Assembly: GCF_011386835.1 (NCBI RefSeq)
Contig: NC_088809.1
Span: 18,940,637 to 19,004,636 of the forward strand
Origin: Chrysemys picta bellii
Lineage: Eukaryota > Chordata > Testudines > Emydidae
Reading direction: 5' to 3'
Length of the DNA: 64,000 nucleotides
Shown here: piece by piece, positions 23,840 through 34,560 of the stretch
Layout of the letters: each line of letters begins with the position of its first letter
Numbering within the stretch: position 1 is the stretch's first letter
Notes under the pieces: model-generated
Told to the model about the DNA's origin: nothing
The model's input: only the letters and a program-made list of their open reading frames with translations
The model's database searches: none
Program-made: the position numbers and the translations under genes

Positions 23840-24010
23840 CTTTAGACTACAAGCTCTCCAGGGCAAGGACTGTCTCTGTCTCTTTGTTTGTACAAAAAGA
23901 ACAGGAGTACTTGTGGCACCTTAGAGACTAACACATTTATTAGAGCATAAGCTTTCGTGGACTACAGCCCACTTCTTCGGATGCATTGTTTGTACAGCTC
24001 CCAGCCCCAG
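23840..24010 (+). mobile_element. SINE tail interrupted by a retroposon
   Basis: 'ctacaagctctccagggcaa' and 'ggactgtctctgtctctttg' are the SINE tail also seen at 4040 and 16225. It is interrupted at 23895-23985, then resumes 'gtacagctcccagccccaga'. Confidence 0.7.
23895..23985 (-). mobile_element. 91-bp retroposon insertion with 11-bp target duplication
   Basis: The reverse complement matches the 3' end of the repeat at 19670-19952. The flanks are identical over 11 bp (ttgtttgtaca at 23884-23894 and 23986-23996). Removing the insert and one duplicate restores an uninterrupted SINE tail. The duplication length fits target-primed reverse transcription rather than a DNA transposon. Confidence 0.85.
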
Positions 24011-24791
24011 AGGGCCCTGATCATGGCTACTGTCAAGCACCAGTGCTTGAAACTTCAGCGAAGACAAAGCCTAATTCACCTCCGCACCCATCTCCTCACC
24101 CCACCCTTTTCTTAGAGATCTCACTGCCACTTCAAGTTAAAACCCAGCTCTCACCCCTGCCCCTGTGCTGCCCTCCACAGCCATTAACACAGCCATCCTT
24201 CCTGCTTCCCAAACCAATACCAGCTCACAAGCATCGGCCTTTAAGTGGGAAGCGCCTTGGGACAGGGCCTGGTAATTGTACCATTCCCAGGCTCGCACCT
24301 GCAAATTAAGGATGTAACAACATATCCATCACCAGCTCTGCATGGGGTCAGGATTGGAGCCCCAGCACTTCCAAATTACCAGCATAAGGCTCTAACGCTC
24401 CAGCTAGAAGGATGAAGTATTCTAAGTAAATTGCCAACTCATATATTGCTTAGTTGATTCCACAAGGTTTTGATGGAGAACCATAAATCAACTCAGGCTT
24501 GCGAGCCTTCCAATGAACTTCAGCTGCCCTCGGAGTTCCTGACTGTACCTGGAATGAGGAGGGTCTGGCTTTGGTTTCACGGCAAATATTTTGCATGGCT
24601 CCCACGGGGCCCCTAGCAGCTCGCCTGAGAAAACCTAGCATGTCTCTTGGGTCTTCGCTCTAAGCTCCAGGAACTTTCATTGATTGCTGAAACCTCCCCT
24701 TGGGGAAGGAAACTTGCCTTGCTCTGTGATTGTGGGTAGGATTGGAAATGGCTGAATCCTGACACACAACGCTGGGCTCTAACCGCTAGAC

Positions 24792-25102
24792 CAGGGGTCG
24801 GCAACCTTTCAGAAGTGGTGTGCCGAGTCTTCATTTATTCACGCTAATTTAAGGTTTCGCGTGCCAGTCATACATTTTAACGTTTTTAGAAGGTCTCTTT
24901 CTATAAATCTTTAATATATAACTAAACGATTGTTGTATGTAAAGTAAATAAGGTTTTTAAAATGTTTAAGAAGCTTCATTTAAAATTAAATTAAAATGCA
25001 GAGCCCCCTGGACCAGTGGCCAGGACCCGGGCAGTGTGACTGCCACTGAAAATCAGCTCGCGTGCCGCTTTCGGCACACGTGCCATAGGTTGCCTACCCC
25101 TG
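24792..25102. mobile_element. Non-autonomous hAT element (MITE), 311 bp
   Basis: Second copy of the family at 17231-17539, in the same orientation. Ends are CAGGGGTCGGCAACCT and CAGGGGTAGGCAACCT (reverse complement of the right end). Perfect 8-bp target duplication cgctagac at 24784-24791 and 25103-25110. It sits inside a reverse MIR-type head: 'gggctctaac' continues across the insertion as 'aatgctgcttctctgctcc'. Confidence 0.95.
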
Positions 25103-25110
25103 CGCTAGAC

Positions 25111-26289
25111 AATGCTGCTTCTCTGCTCCTTAATGTCACCATCTTAATGTGCACAGGAGGGAAGAATATATCCTTGAATGCAGGATGTGGTTTAATAGTT
25201 GTTATTAGAACAGGGTTATTTTGTACGAGGGGGGAAAAATTGCTCTCTGCTCTAGGTCTTTAAAAATGAAATGTCAGGAAGGCTGAGTCATGTCCCTTTG
25301 TGCCCGTCTGTTCACTACGACCAGGAGAATGTAACCCCTTTGTAGCTGGTCCCAAGCACAGTTTCGGTGCAGGACAGGCTTGCTAGTTTTCGTGGTCTGC
25401 CCCATGGGATGAGTAAACAGAGGGAAAAAATATTGCCCTTGGATTTCAACTCCACATGGTACAACGCTGCAACAGGAGGATATCAGGATACAGTTAGAGC
25501 TGGGAGAAAAGTTTTGGCCAAATCAAAATTTTCCAGCAAAAAATTTGTCCACACCAAAACAGTCCGCAAAGACAAGCCTGGGAACGTAGATTCCTAACTT
25601 TGCTAGACACTCAAAATCATGATCTTAATAAAGGCACTGGATTTATGGCTTATTACAACACTCTGTAACCCACTAACCCCTGTTTTTGTCCTAAGATTGC
25701 AAGGGTGCTAACAGACCACTTCAGCTTGAATGGCCTCTTATGTGCGTTAGCTACTTATGCTAAACAATCTAGTCCACCTTGTATTCACCTGTGACACGCT
25801 GAGGGTTGGTCTATACTGAAAACCTGTGTGTGGGGGGGGAGTTGACGCTGTAAACGCTGCATCAGCCCGGCTGCACCGGTGCCGCTGCGCGGCTGCATCG
25901 CTTTAATGAGGCTGCTCCAAGCTGACGTGAGCGAGTTTCTCCCGTCGGCTTAGTTAATGCGATGTAGTTATACCAAAGTAATTCTGCAGTGTAGACCAGG
26001 GCGTACATTGGCTGAGCTGTATTGGGAGGGACCTGGGAGATTTCAAACCAGAGCATTTTCAAATGTTTCCTATGAAAGGATTGATCGGCACAAGCTGAAT
26101 GATGGTGTCACACGGAGCAGCTCCACGGTGATGCCGAAGGAAGGGGCACTGATCCCCTCAGAGAACTGGGCCCTGCTGACTGCAGGGGCAGGACGGATGT
26201 AGAGATGAAGAGCCAGGCCCTGTGCCAGGTGGCATGGGAGCACCAGGGGCCTCTTTCCTCCCCTCCCCCTGTCTGTGCAGGAGTTGGGC
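25111..26289. other. Gene-free stretch
   Basis: Apart from the MITE at 25804-26001, no exon or known repeat is visible. The 76-codon frame at 25367-25597 has no splice borders or recognisable domain. Confidence 0.45.
25804..26001. mobile_element. Palindromic DNA-transposon remnant
   Basis: 'ggtctatactg' (25808-25818) and the reverse complement of 25987-25997, 'ggtctacactg', form imperfect terminal inverted repeats around a GC-rich interior ('gcgatgtagttataccaaag'). Matches the general form of a MITE common in turtles. Target duplication not resolved. Confidence 0.55.
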
Positions 26290-26600
26290 AGGGTTCCAGG
26301 ACTCAGCCCAGGTGATCTGTGTGTCGTGCCGGTTCCGCTGGAGAACCATCCAGCCCTCACTGGTGCTGTTCAGCTCTCAGTAGACCTCGAATTGATGGAG
26401 TCCTGTGGGCTGGATGATGAAGACGCCACTGACCCTGTTCCAGGTTATCTCGCTGCAGTCCTTGGGCCAGGCTGTGGGCGAAACGAAACAAGTTGTCAAG
26501 AACAAAACCTCATGGAACAAAACCCCGCTCAGAGTTACGATCACAGTGGAGTTTCCATAAAATCTTTCCTTGGCCTCCTTCCCAACTCCTCCACCGAGGA
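26290..26600 (-). pseudogene. Fibrinogen-like (FReD) protein exon, broken
   Basis: Read on the minus strand, 26471 down to 26290 encodes the start of a fibrinogen C-terminal domain: KDCSEI, then SGVFIIQPTGLHQFEVY, then EGWMVLQRNRHD and WAESW. Spacing matches the first part of FReD proteins of the fibrinogen-like type (the D-C-S-E cysteine, G-V-Y/F-I-Q-P, F-E-V-Y-C, G-W-x-V-L/I-Q-R). The codon after FEVY should be the conserved cysteine but reads TGA (26377-26379). The match stops after WAESWN without a splice donor, so the rest of the domain is missing. Upstream, the same frame contains a hydrophobic run (VIVTLSGVLFHEVLFLTTCF), which could be the remains of a signal peptide; a possible acceptor (cgcccacag) also lies just before the domain. 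FReD proteins are secreted lectin- or hormone-like proteins. This copy cannot make one. Confidence 0.75.
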
Positions 26601-26604
26601 ATAG

Positions 26605-28046
26605 CAGCTGCATCTTGGCCAGATCAGGCTGCACTGAGGAGTCCTGGAGGTGAGCTCTGGTCCAAACTCTGACACCCGCGGGGAGGCAGGAATTCACCCA
26701 GAATCCCTCCAGAGCAGAGACCCACCCTGGTACCCTCCTCAGCCTGGCCACAGCCCCGCGTCGCTGCTAAGAACCATCAGCATGAGGGGGCCGGGCACCA
26801 ATCCCAGAGGCCTGATAGGCTCTACCAGCATCGGGCACCAACAGGCTCCTTCCCTCTGGGCCAGGGCCCGTTCGCACATGCGCAGGGCGGCTCCCTGGGC
26901 CCAGCTCCCAGCCCTGAGCTCAGGCTCCCCTGGGCCCTGCTGTGTCCCTGCAGGGACAGCACATGTCTCTCCGACAGCCCCTTCTCGAAGGGTGGGAGAA
27001 GGGCTGGCAGCAGGCAGGAGAGGCAGGATTTCCTGCCAGCTCTCCAGCCAGCCAGGGCTCTGAGGGACGGGGCGGGAGGCCAGCTTCTCCTGTGTGCCCA
27101 TCCCCAGCCAATCAGGGCTATGGAGGCAGGGCCAGTCCTCAAAGCACTGCTCCTGATCCATCCAGTGCGGGTGTCATGACTTCGACTAACCCAGATTCCC
27201 CTTAGCTGCTCTACCTGGCTCCTGGCCGCTCCCCTCCAGTCTGGCCCAAATGCAGCCACCAACCTCACCGCCCGCTCCCGTGGCTCTGCCCACACCACCC
27301 AGAGGCCGATTAAGGATTATTGGGGACCTGGGTACAAAGAACATTTGGTCTCCCCAGCTCCCCTCACCATGGGGTCCTGCCCCTTGGTCCTCCTCTTCCC
27401 CCCCAAGGCTCCACTCCCAGGCCTGGCCGGAAGCTGGCCTGTGGTAAGAGCTGCCCAGGGACCCAAGTCACAGTGGGGAGGCCCGGACTCTCCACCTACC
27501 CTGGGTGGCATTCCCTGGGGGTTGGGATATAGACTGTGGGCTGCTCTCGGGCTCCCTGGCCCCCCACCCTGGGCAGGTGGAGGGTCCAGGGCTCCCCACA
27601 ACTGGCCCCGGCTCCCTGGGCGCCTCTTACCACAGCCAGGCTCCAGCTTCCAGCCTGGCAGGGGACAGAGCCACAAGGGAAGAGGACAAGCGGGGTCACA
27701 GTTCTGGAGCCAGTGGCACCCTCACTTCTGCACAGGTTCCGGCGCTCCTGCAGGGGCCCCCAAATTGGCTGGCGCCCCTGGGCACGGGCCCTGTGGGCCT
27801 GTGCATTAATCTCCCATTGGTTCTGCCACCCTTTACTCATACGGATAACAGCACTTCAGCACCCCTGCACTCAACACTATCGTGAACTGTACCCAACAGC
27901 ACCCAGAACGGATCCCTTTGGCAAAACAGCTCCATCGGCTCATTACCTAGGCACAGTAGCGTGTCTGTGCAAATACGGCCTGTTCCTGAACTCTTCCCCC
28001 CAGCTCACAGCTAGATGTTAGGGGAGAGCTCATTCACCCGCTGCTT
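26605..28046. other. GC-rich stretch without recognisable gene
   Basis: Very GC-rich (26750-27800) with several overlapping open frames on both strands, as expected from composition alone. No splice-bounded exon, domain or repeat was recognised. A CpG-rich regulatory region is possible but unsupported. Confidence 0.4.
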
Positions 28047-28054
28047 ACGTTGCC

Positions 28055-28991
28055 TAGGGTTACCATATTTTAACAATCAAAAAAGAGGACGGGAGGAGCC
28101 CCGCCCTAGCCCCGCCCCCGTCCTGTCCTAGCCCCGCCCCTGCCCCTTCCACTCCCTCCCACTTCCTGCCCCCTCAGAACCCCCAACCCTCCCCCCCACT
28201 CCTTGTCCCTGACTGCCCCCTCCTGGGACCCCTGCCCCTAACTGCCCCCCAGGACTCCACCCCCTCCCTAAGCCTCCCTGCCTCTTGTCCCCTGACTGCC
28301 CCCTCCTGAGACCTTCCCCACATCCTAACTGGCCCCCTAGGACCCTACCCCCCTACCTGTCCCCTAACTGCCCCAACCCTTATCCACACCCCCACCCCCT
28401 GACAGCCCCCCCCAGAACTCCTGACCCATCTAAACCCCTCTGCTCCCTGTCCCCTAACTGCCCCCTCCTGAGACCCCCCCACCTGTACTCTGACTGCCCA
28501 AAACCTTACACCTCCAACCCCCAGACAGCCCCCCCTGAACTCCTGACCCATCCAACCCTCCCCCCTGCTCCCTGTCTCTTGACTACCCCCCCCAGAACCT
28601 CCCTGCCGCTTCTCTGACACCCCGGCCCCCTTACTGTGCTGCAGAGCAGCGTGCTCAACAGCGGGGGGAGGGGAGCAGGGTCGGAGCTCCAGACTGCCAG
28701 AGGCCCGAGGCGAACGGCCGGCCGGCGATCTGCGAATGCAGGGGGGGGGGGGGAGGGAGGGAGAGGAGGGGAGTGGTGTCAAGTTTCAGGGGAGAGGAGG
28801 GGGAAGTGGAGGAAGGGCTCTGGCTGCCGGAGCCCCGTGCGAGTGGCACCATCCGGCCGGCTGCCCTGTAAGCTGCGCGCGGTCTGCATGGGGGGGGGGA
28901 AGTCCGGACATTGACAAATTCCCCCCGGACACTATTTTTAACTCAAAAAAGCTGGACATGTCCGGGGGAATCCGGACGAATGGTAACCCTA
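28055..28991. mobile_element. Non-autonomous hAT element with internal minisatellite, 937 bp
   Basis: Perfect 12-bp terminal inverted repeats TAGGGTTACCAT / ATGGTAACCCTA, flanked by a perfect 8-bp target duplication acgttgcc (28047-28054 and 28992-28999). The interior is a C-rich degenerate minisatellite (about 28140-28640, recurrent 'aactgccccc') followed by a GC-rich segment. Near the right end is the palindrome 'ggacatgtcc'. No transposase. The ends are shared with 41782-43056. Confidence 0.95.
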
Positions 28992-29089
28992 ACGTTGCCG
29001 ACAAGGGGCTTTACTAACATCTAAAGAGGGTTAAGCCAGGGATTTCCCCTTCCAAAAAGACCCTTTAAGCCAAAAGAAGGAAAAGTGAC

Positions 29090-29710
29090 CTGGAGCGGGG
29101 CAGTAACCCTGCTCCGAGGAGAAGAGGTTAAAGGCAGTTGAGGTCGGCTGCTTGAAGAGGCAGCCACAGCTTTGGCCCTGCTAGAAGGGCTAAGGGAGGA
29201 GCTGGCTCAGTCTCACTCCAGCTGGGAGTGGGAAGGGCCTGGCTGCCGGGGAGCACAGGGGACCTGAAGCAGAGCAGGGCTGGGGATGGGCAAGAGGAGC
29301 TGGGGAGCTCCGGCTTGGCAATTCCCCAGGCTGAGGCGTGGTAAGGCCCAGGGTGGCACTGGGGCTGCAGAGGTGCCGCCTGGGCATAGGCAGAAGCAGC
29401 TGATCCAACCCCCTTGCCAGCGATGAGCGGCCATGACAGACTGCATCTGCCCCAGAGAAAGGGGGCTCGATGACGACTGGCAGGAGCCACTGAGGCAAGG
29501 TGGGCATAGGGGGAGGGGGTTCCCCTGGGAAGGGAGAGCCAGAGTGTGGGGGCACTGCTTTGGGACAGCACCCCAAGGTAAGGGGCACTGGGGTCTGTGA
29601 GGGACATGGGGGCCTGAAGCAGGAGAGACACTGGCTAGCAGGAGGCGCTCCTAGTGCTGGAATTGAACTAATTCCTGGATGACCAGCAGGAGGCGCCGCG
29701 CCAGTGAGTC
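29090..29710 (+). mobile_element. LTR-like dispersed repeat
   Basis: Landmarks in order: 'gcctggctgccggggagcac', 'gaggagctggggagctccgg', 'ggttcccctgggaagggaga', and the end 'gaccagcaggaggcgccgc'. I recognise this order as a repeat common in turtle genomes, probably an old LTR. Boundaries are approximate and no target duplication was found. Confidence 0.45.
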
Positions 29711-30330
29711 AGCAATCTGCTACGTGGCCAAATAAACTAGTTCCTTTGAAGCAGTAAAACAAGAGTTCTGTGATTAAACCCCTCAGCCCCTTAGAAAGGC
29801 ACAGCGGGGCGGGAGCCTGGAGGGACGAGGGGAGGGTAGTGCACGGAAGGAGGGGTCGTGTGGGCATCAATGCAGAACGGTCTAGTTAACGGCCCCTAAA
29901 TGCACTTTCTGCACAGAACTACTGCAGCTTCCCAAGCCCCAAACTGCACAAAGCCTTGCACACCAAACCACCTCCTGACAGTCAGGCAGTTTCATATGCA
30001 CACGTCAAACCCTCGGTTTGCCACTCAGACACCACGGTGATGGGCACAGTAAGGACCGAGAGACGCTAAACAGGCAGACAGACAAGGAAATAGTGGCCCT
30101 GCCTACAGGTGTGTGTGTGGTGCAAATGGATGAACATCAGTTGCTGGCTGAAGGCACAACCTTAATTCCCGCATCTCCTGTCTGCCAGCTATCGTTCGCT
30201 TGGCAGCCTGAGCTCCGATTTCTAACGCAGCGTTTTGCTCTGGCCTATTGTGGTTCTCATGTCCGGGGGCGCCTTGGCCCCTGGTATCAGGAGCGGTGCT
30301 AAGGAGGCTGCTTTTCAAAGGTCCTTAAGT

Positions 30331-30840
30331 AGGGTTGCCAACTTTCTACTTGCACAAAACCAAATGCCCTTGACCCAACCCCTTTCATGCCCTTCCCCAA
30401 GGCCCCACCCCCACTCACTCCAGCCCAGCCCACCTCCCTCAGTCGCTCACTCTCACACCCTCACTCACTTTCACTGGGCTGGAGCTGGGGGTTGGAGTGC
30501 AGGGAGGGGTGAGGGCTCCGGTGAGGATGCGGGCTCTGGGATTGGGCTGGAGATTAGGGGTTTGGGGTGCCAGAGGGGGATCCGGGCTGGGGCAGAGGGT
30601 TGGGGTGCAGAGTCTGGGAGGGAGTTTGGGTGCGGGAGGGGGCTCAGGGCTGGGGTAGGGGATTGGGGTGCGGGTGGGGGTGTGGGGTCTGGGAGGGATT
30701 AGGGTACAGGAGGGGGTTCCGACCTGGGGCAGGGGGTTGGGGTGCCGGGTGTGAGGTCTGGGAGGGAATTTGGGTGTGGGAGGGGGTTCCAACCTGGGGC
30801 AGGGTTTCTGGGTGCGAGCTCCGGCCAGGCGGCGCTTACC
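30331..30840 (+). mobile_element. Truncated hAT-type element with G-rich minisatellite (copy A)
   Basis: Begins with 'tagggttgccaactttct', the left terminus of a turtle hAT-type family. It continues into a degenerate G-rich minisatellite with recurrent 'tctgggaggga', 'ggttggggtgc' and 'gggctggggcaggg'. The right terminus is missing. Copy B is at 54763-55262 and is shorter or altered in the minisatellite. Confidence 0.6.
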
Positions 30841-30913
30841 TCAGCCAGCTCCTGGTCAATGGCACACCGGGGCTAATGCAGGCTCCTGACCCCTGGTCTC
30901 CCTCCGCTGGCAG

Positions 30914-31009
30914 GCTCTGAGCAAGGCCTGGCCAGAGAACATGGATGACGAGCTCTCGATCCTGCTGACAGCACCCCCCAGCGCAGACAAACTCCAGCAC
31001 ATCTTGGAG
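30914..31009 (+). pseudogene. Lone MROH-family exon (copy A)
   Basis: A 96-bp exon with acceptor 'ctggcag' and donor 'gtgagc', open in phase 0 for 32 codons (ALSKAWPENM...DKLQHILE). It equals in length and end the exon at 39695-39790 (DLPRVLPDLL...DRLHYILE). It is therefore the same HEAT-repeat exon of a second MROH-type gene. No preceding or following MROH exon lies near it; the next 6 kb is CR1 and the U units. Best read as the stump of a truncated upstream gene copy. Confidence 0.65.
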
Positions 31010-31879
31010 GTGAGCAGAATGGGGAGGGGCCGCAGGGGTTTTACCTTAGCCCTGGGGACTCCTAGAAAGAAGAGACTGGAAAATCCATGTTTCTGTTGGA
31101 TCCTTCCGAGTATGCATTAGTGATATAAACTATCTGCCCCATCTCCTAAACTGCCCTGTCTTTCCCTCCTAGGGCCTTGTCCTTAGTGCTCAGCCTGGCC
31201 CCTTCCCAGCTTGTCCCTGACCTTTAAAGGACTCTCCAAGCCCCTCCCATGCCTGCTTCCCTTGGGGTTCTCTCTCCTGGCTGAGCACAGGCTGCCCTTC
31301 TATCTCTCAGCAGGCCTGGGTCCTAGTCACAGGCTGCGTCTTGTCATGTGACCCCCACACTTCTTCCCTTCACCCTAGGGAGCTGCATCACCTGGGCTAG
31401 GTGCAGTTGAGCTCCAACCCCTTTCCTGGCCATCTCACCCAGGGACAAGTTGAAACTGGAAACCTGTGGGTAACAGTAACTGGTTGCTCCCAAAGGTGCT
31501 GAAGACACAATGGAAGAGGAAATCCTTTGGCCTGGATTGAAATTATTCCGACTGAAAGTGAATGAGAGAAAATAGGTCCAGAGTTCTCTTCCCAGCAGCA
31601 GAAAATGTAGCGATTGATAGAGGTTCAGGTCAGAAAGGACCATCATGTGCATCTAGTCGCCCCTCCTGTATAACTCAGGGCTAGAATGTGACCAAGTAGT
31701 TCCTTCAGCCAACCATAGCATGGGACTGAGCCAGAGCACGTCTTTTGGAACGACATCCACATGCAGGAGAGCCAGCTGGCTACCAGAAAATCTCTCTTCT
31801 GCAGTGACGTGGGGTTAAGGGACACGGGGGAAAAGACATGGCGGCTGTGACTAAACTTAGAGCAGCAAGGCCAGGAAAA

Positions 31880-32095
31880 CCAGGGTTAGGTCCCAGGCCT
31901 GGCTATCAGATCTGCTGTTTTCTATTCCTGGTTTTGGGACCACGAGCGAGTCTCTGCACCGCTGGGTGCCTCGGTTTCCCCAGCTATCAAATGGAGCTAA
32001 TCAAGGTTTTGTTTGTTCTCCCCATTTTACAGGGTGGGAAACCGAGACACAGTTGGGACCTGTCTACACTACAGGTCTGTCGTGCGTTTGTAATC
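31880..32095 (+). mobile_element. MIR-like SINE (copy A; B at about 56455-56690)
   Basis: 'ccagggttaggtcccaggcc', 'gtgcctcggtttccccagct', 'ccattttacagggtgggaaa'. Confidence 0.6.
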
Positions 32096-32379
32096 TGCTG
32101 ACCCCCACATGTTGTTCAGAGCCTATGGACAACACAGCTCCTAAAGGTACGTTTGTTCTGTGCTTATCCCCTATGTACCAGCAGGGCTGGACAGCATTTC
32201 TCACTGTGCTATGGGGAACAGGTCCTGGGTACTAAGGGTCTGAAGAAGCTCTCAAGGACTAATTTTTTAAAATAATTGTTATCAATAAATTGGGAGAAAA
32301 CATACAATCACTGCGGATAAGATTGGGGGGTGACAAAATACAGGCAGAGTGGTAATTCCTGATGGCGAGAGGGCAGTGA

Positions 32380-33203
32380 TATACAGCGATCTGGCTCATT
32401 CGGCCAGCTGGACCCATTCAAAGAAAACAAGTTTGAGCAGAGCCCAATGCAAGGTCCTATACGTAGCCACAAGGCATGCCGGCCACACCTCCAGAATGGG
32501 GACGTGTATCCAGGAAAGCAGTGACTCTGAAAAGGATTTAGGGGCCAGAGTGGAGAAGCCACTCAACATGAGCTCCCAGTATGATGCTGTGGTGAACAGG
32601 GCTAAAGCCATCATTAGACGTAGGAGCAGAGCCGTGAGTAGGATAGGGAGGTGACACAGCAGCAGTGAGACTGCTATTGGAATACTGCCTCCAGTCTTGG
32701 TGTCCTCCTTTGAAAAAGATGGTCCTAGAAATTGGAGCTGGGGCAGCAAAGAGCCACCAAATGTTCTGAGGGCTGGAGAAAAATGCTTTCTAGTGAGCTA
32801 TTGAAAGAGCTCAACCTGTTTAGCTTATCAAAAGAAGATTAAAAGGGACTTCATTGAAGTGTTGAAGTGCCTTAATGGAGAGAAAATACTGGGTATTAAA
32901 GGGCTCTCTAGTCTAGCAGAGAAAGGCAGAACAAGACCCAATGGCTGGAAGGTGAAAAGAGACAAATTCCTATGACAAATAAGGCACAAATATTCAACAG
33001 CGAGGATGATTGAACACAGGAAGAAGCTACCAAGGAAAGTGGTGGATTCTCCATCTCTTGATGTCATTTAATAAAGAGTAGATGCCTTTCTGGAATGTGT
33101 TTGCCCCAAAAGTAGCTATTGTGGTAGACAGGAGGCCTGTGATATGCAGGGGGTCAGATTAGATGCTCTAACTGTCTCTTCTGGCCATAAAGTCTACTCA
33201 TTT
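32380..33203 (+). mobile_element. CR1 LINE 3' region, coding end plus UTR (copy A)
   Basis: Decayed C-terminal part of CR1 ORF2 (frame with LNMSSQYDAVVNRAKAIIR, then the usual 'ctattggaatactg', 'aaaagggacttcattgaagt'). It is followed by 'gggggtcagattagatgctc' and 'tctcttctggccataaagtc', the CR1 tail. Not translatable as a whole. Confidence 0.8.
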
Positions 33204-33307
33204 CTTAGAAACCGAGTGTAGCATTGGGAGCAGCTTGTGATGTTTTACTGTCTAGCCGGCTTGCTTCCTAGAATGAACACTCATTGAGCAGGGTGATCCA
33301 CAGGGAC

Positions 33308-33945
33308 TAGCTCAAACCTCCAAAGGGTCTGGCCTGTGGCAGGACATTAGCACTGCAGGGGAGGAGTGGGTGTGGCAGTGACATAACAAAGGCCCTTTGC
33401 AGGACCGCAGCCTATTGGCCAAAGGTGCAGGGGAGGTGGTGACCTCACAGAGAGATGCTGACATCAGCCAGGCAGGACAGGGGCGCAGGGCCAGGGAAAC
33501 CTCAGAGTCCCCTGTGGCTTGCTTCAGCAAGTCTCCTTCTCGAGGTCTCTCTTTGAGGTCTGAGAGAGTATTTGGGTTCATGTATGTGAGCACCAGGAGG
33601 AACCTCTTTTGAGTTTTCTCTTTTCTTTTTCCTGATTTCACTAGAAAACTGACGTCCCTGTTTAGAAGGTAAGAGCCTCCGAGAGGTTTGGAACCTGTTT
33701 AGTCTGATCCATCTGGCGCCAGCTGAATTTTAGGCATGGAAAACACGAGCTTAAGGAGGCCAAATTTTATTCCCCACCTGGGATTTTGTCCCTTAGAATC
33801 TCTGGGGACATTAAGGTTTGTCCTTTTTCTTTTACCTTTTCCTCCATCCCTCCCTCCTTTCTCTTCATCTCTTACTTCTTTTGTCCTTTCCTCTGTTCCC
33901 CTCCCACCACCAGGAGGGGTGTGTGTGTGTCGTGGGGGGTGCTCT
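33308..33945 (+). promoter_or_regulatory. U1 unit, copy A (duplicated 640-bp unit, candidate promoter and 5' exon)
   Basis: First of two direct copies in this duplication (the second is at 34710-35350). Contains a CRE-like site (TGACATAA, degraded here), an inverted CCAAT box (CTATTGG) and, downstream, the donor-like AGAAG|GTAAGA at 33668/33669. The 3' third is T/C-rich. Diagnostic bases for U1 are 'ggccaaaggtgcagg' and 'aaaactgacgtccctg'. It could instead be an LTR-type fragment: repeat spacing fits, but TG...CA ends were not found. Confidence 0.45.
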
Positions 33946-34359
33946 ACAACTCCCATTGTGGGAGGTCCACCGAAAAATGTGGCGTTGAAATAGTGCTCAG
34001 ACAGTGATCCCCAGCGGTGACCTGGGCCATCCTTTGGGCTCTCTGGTGAGAACCCTCATCCTCCCACCCCTCGGTCTCTACCCTGATTGGCTGAGCAGGG
34101 GGTTATTGACAGGGAGGAGACTCAGGTCCCTGTTGTTTTCTTTTAAGACCAAGTAAATAGTCATAACCAGTCATATGTTCGACAAATTTTGCTGCTTCTT
34201 TGCAGTTCATTATTTTCTCTACCATTCCAGTTCTCCTAAAATACTTGCTGAATAATTACTATGAACTCTTGCTGGTCTGGAACTCACTTGAGAGCACTTT
34301 ATTCAGGTCATTCAATGTCTGAAATTCAAGATCCGATGGTTAGTTTGAAAATCAGGGCT

Positions 34360-34560
34360 CTTGGGTCCTATTCCCAACTCTGCCACGGACTGGCTGTGTG
34401 ACTTAAGACAAGTCAATTCTCCTTTCTCAGCCTTAGCTTCTCCCTCTTTCAAGTAGGTATAACAATCCGCCCCTACCTACCTCCCGGCGGGTGGAGGATG
34501 GGGATCTATTGGAGAGTGTCACTAGGAGCAGTGCATAAGATGAGGTGTCCTATCATGTTT
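34360..34560 (+). mobile_element. MIR-like SINE (copy A; B at about 58925-59130)
   Basis: 'gggtcctattcccaactctg', 'tgtgtgacttaagacaagtc', 'ttcaagtaggtataacaatc'. Lies between U1 and U2 in both duplications. Confidence 0.65.

Larger units (their letters stand above)
17548..24783. other. Gene-free stretch, repeat-rich
   Basis: Contains the CR1 tails, retroposon copies and SINEs listed separately, plus a dispersed repeat at 20600-20740 ('ttcctagagcagatctctta'). A GC-rich stretch at 22340-23100 has open frames but no splice borders or domains. No gene is supported. Confidence 0.55.

Noticed and set aside
26822..27298. Long overlapping frames on both strands (up to 158 codons)
   Set aside because: Region is extremely GC-rich, which removes stops in all frames; nothing resembles a known protein.
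28345..28782. 145-codon minus-strand frame rich in glycine
   Set aside because: Lies within the C-rich minisatellite of the hAT element at 28055-28991.
28053..28992. TA target duplication (mariner type) for the TAGGGTTACCAT elements
   Set aside because: The identical 8-bp flanks and the empty site on the inverted arm show that TA belongs to the element end and the duplication is 8 bp, as in hAT.
30235..30702. 155-codon frame repeated in copy B
   Set aside because: Translation of a G-rich minisatellite; conservation between A and B is due to the segmental duplication.
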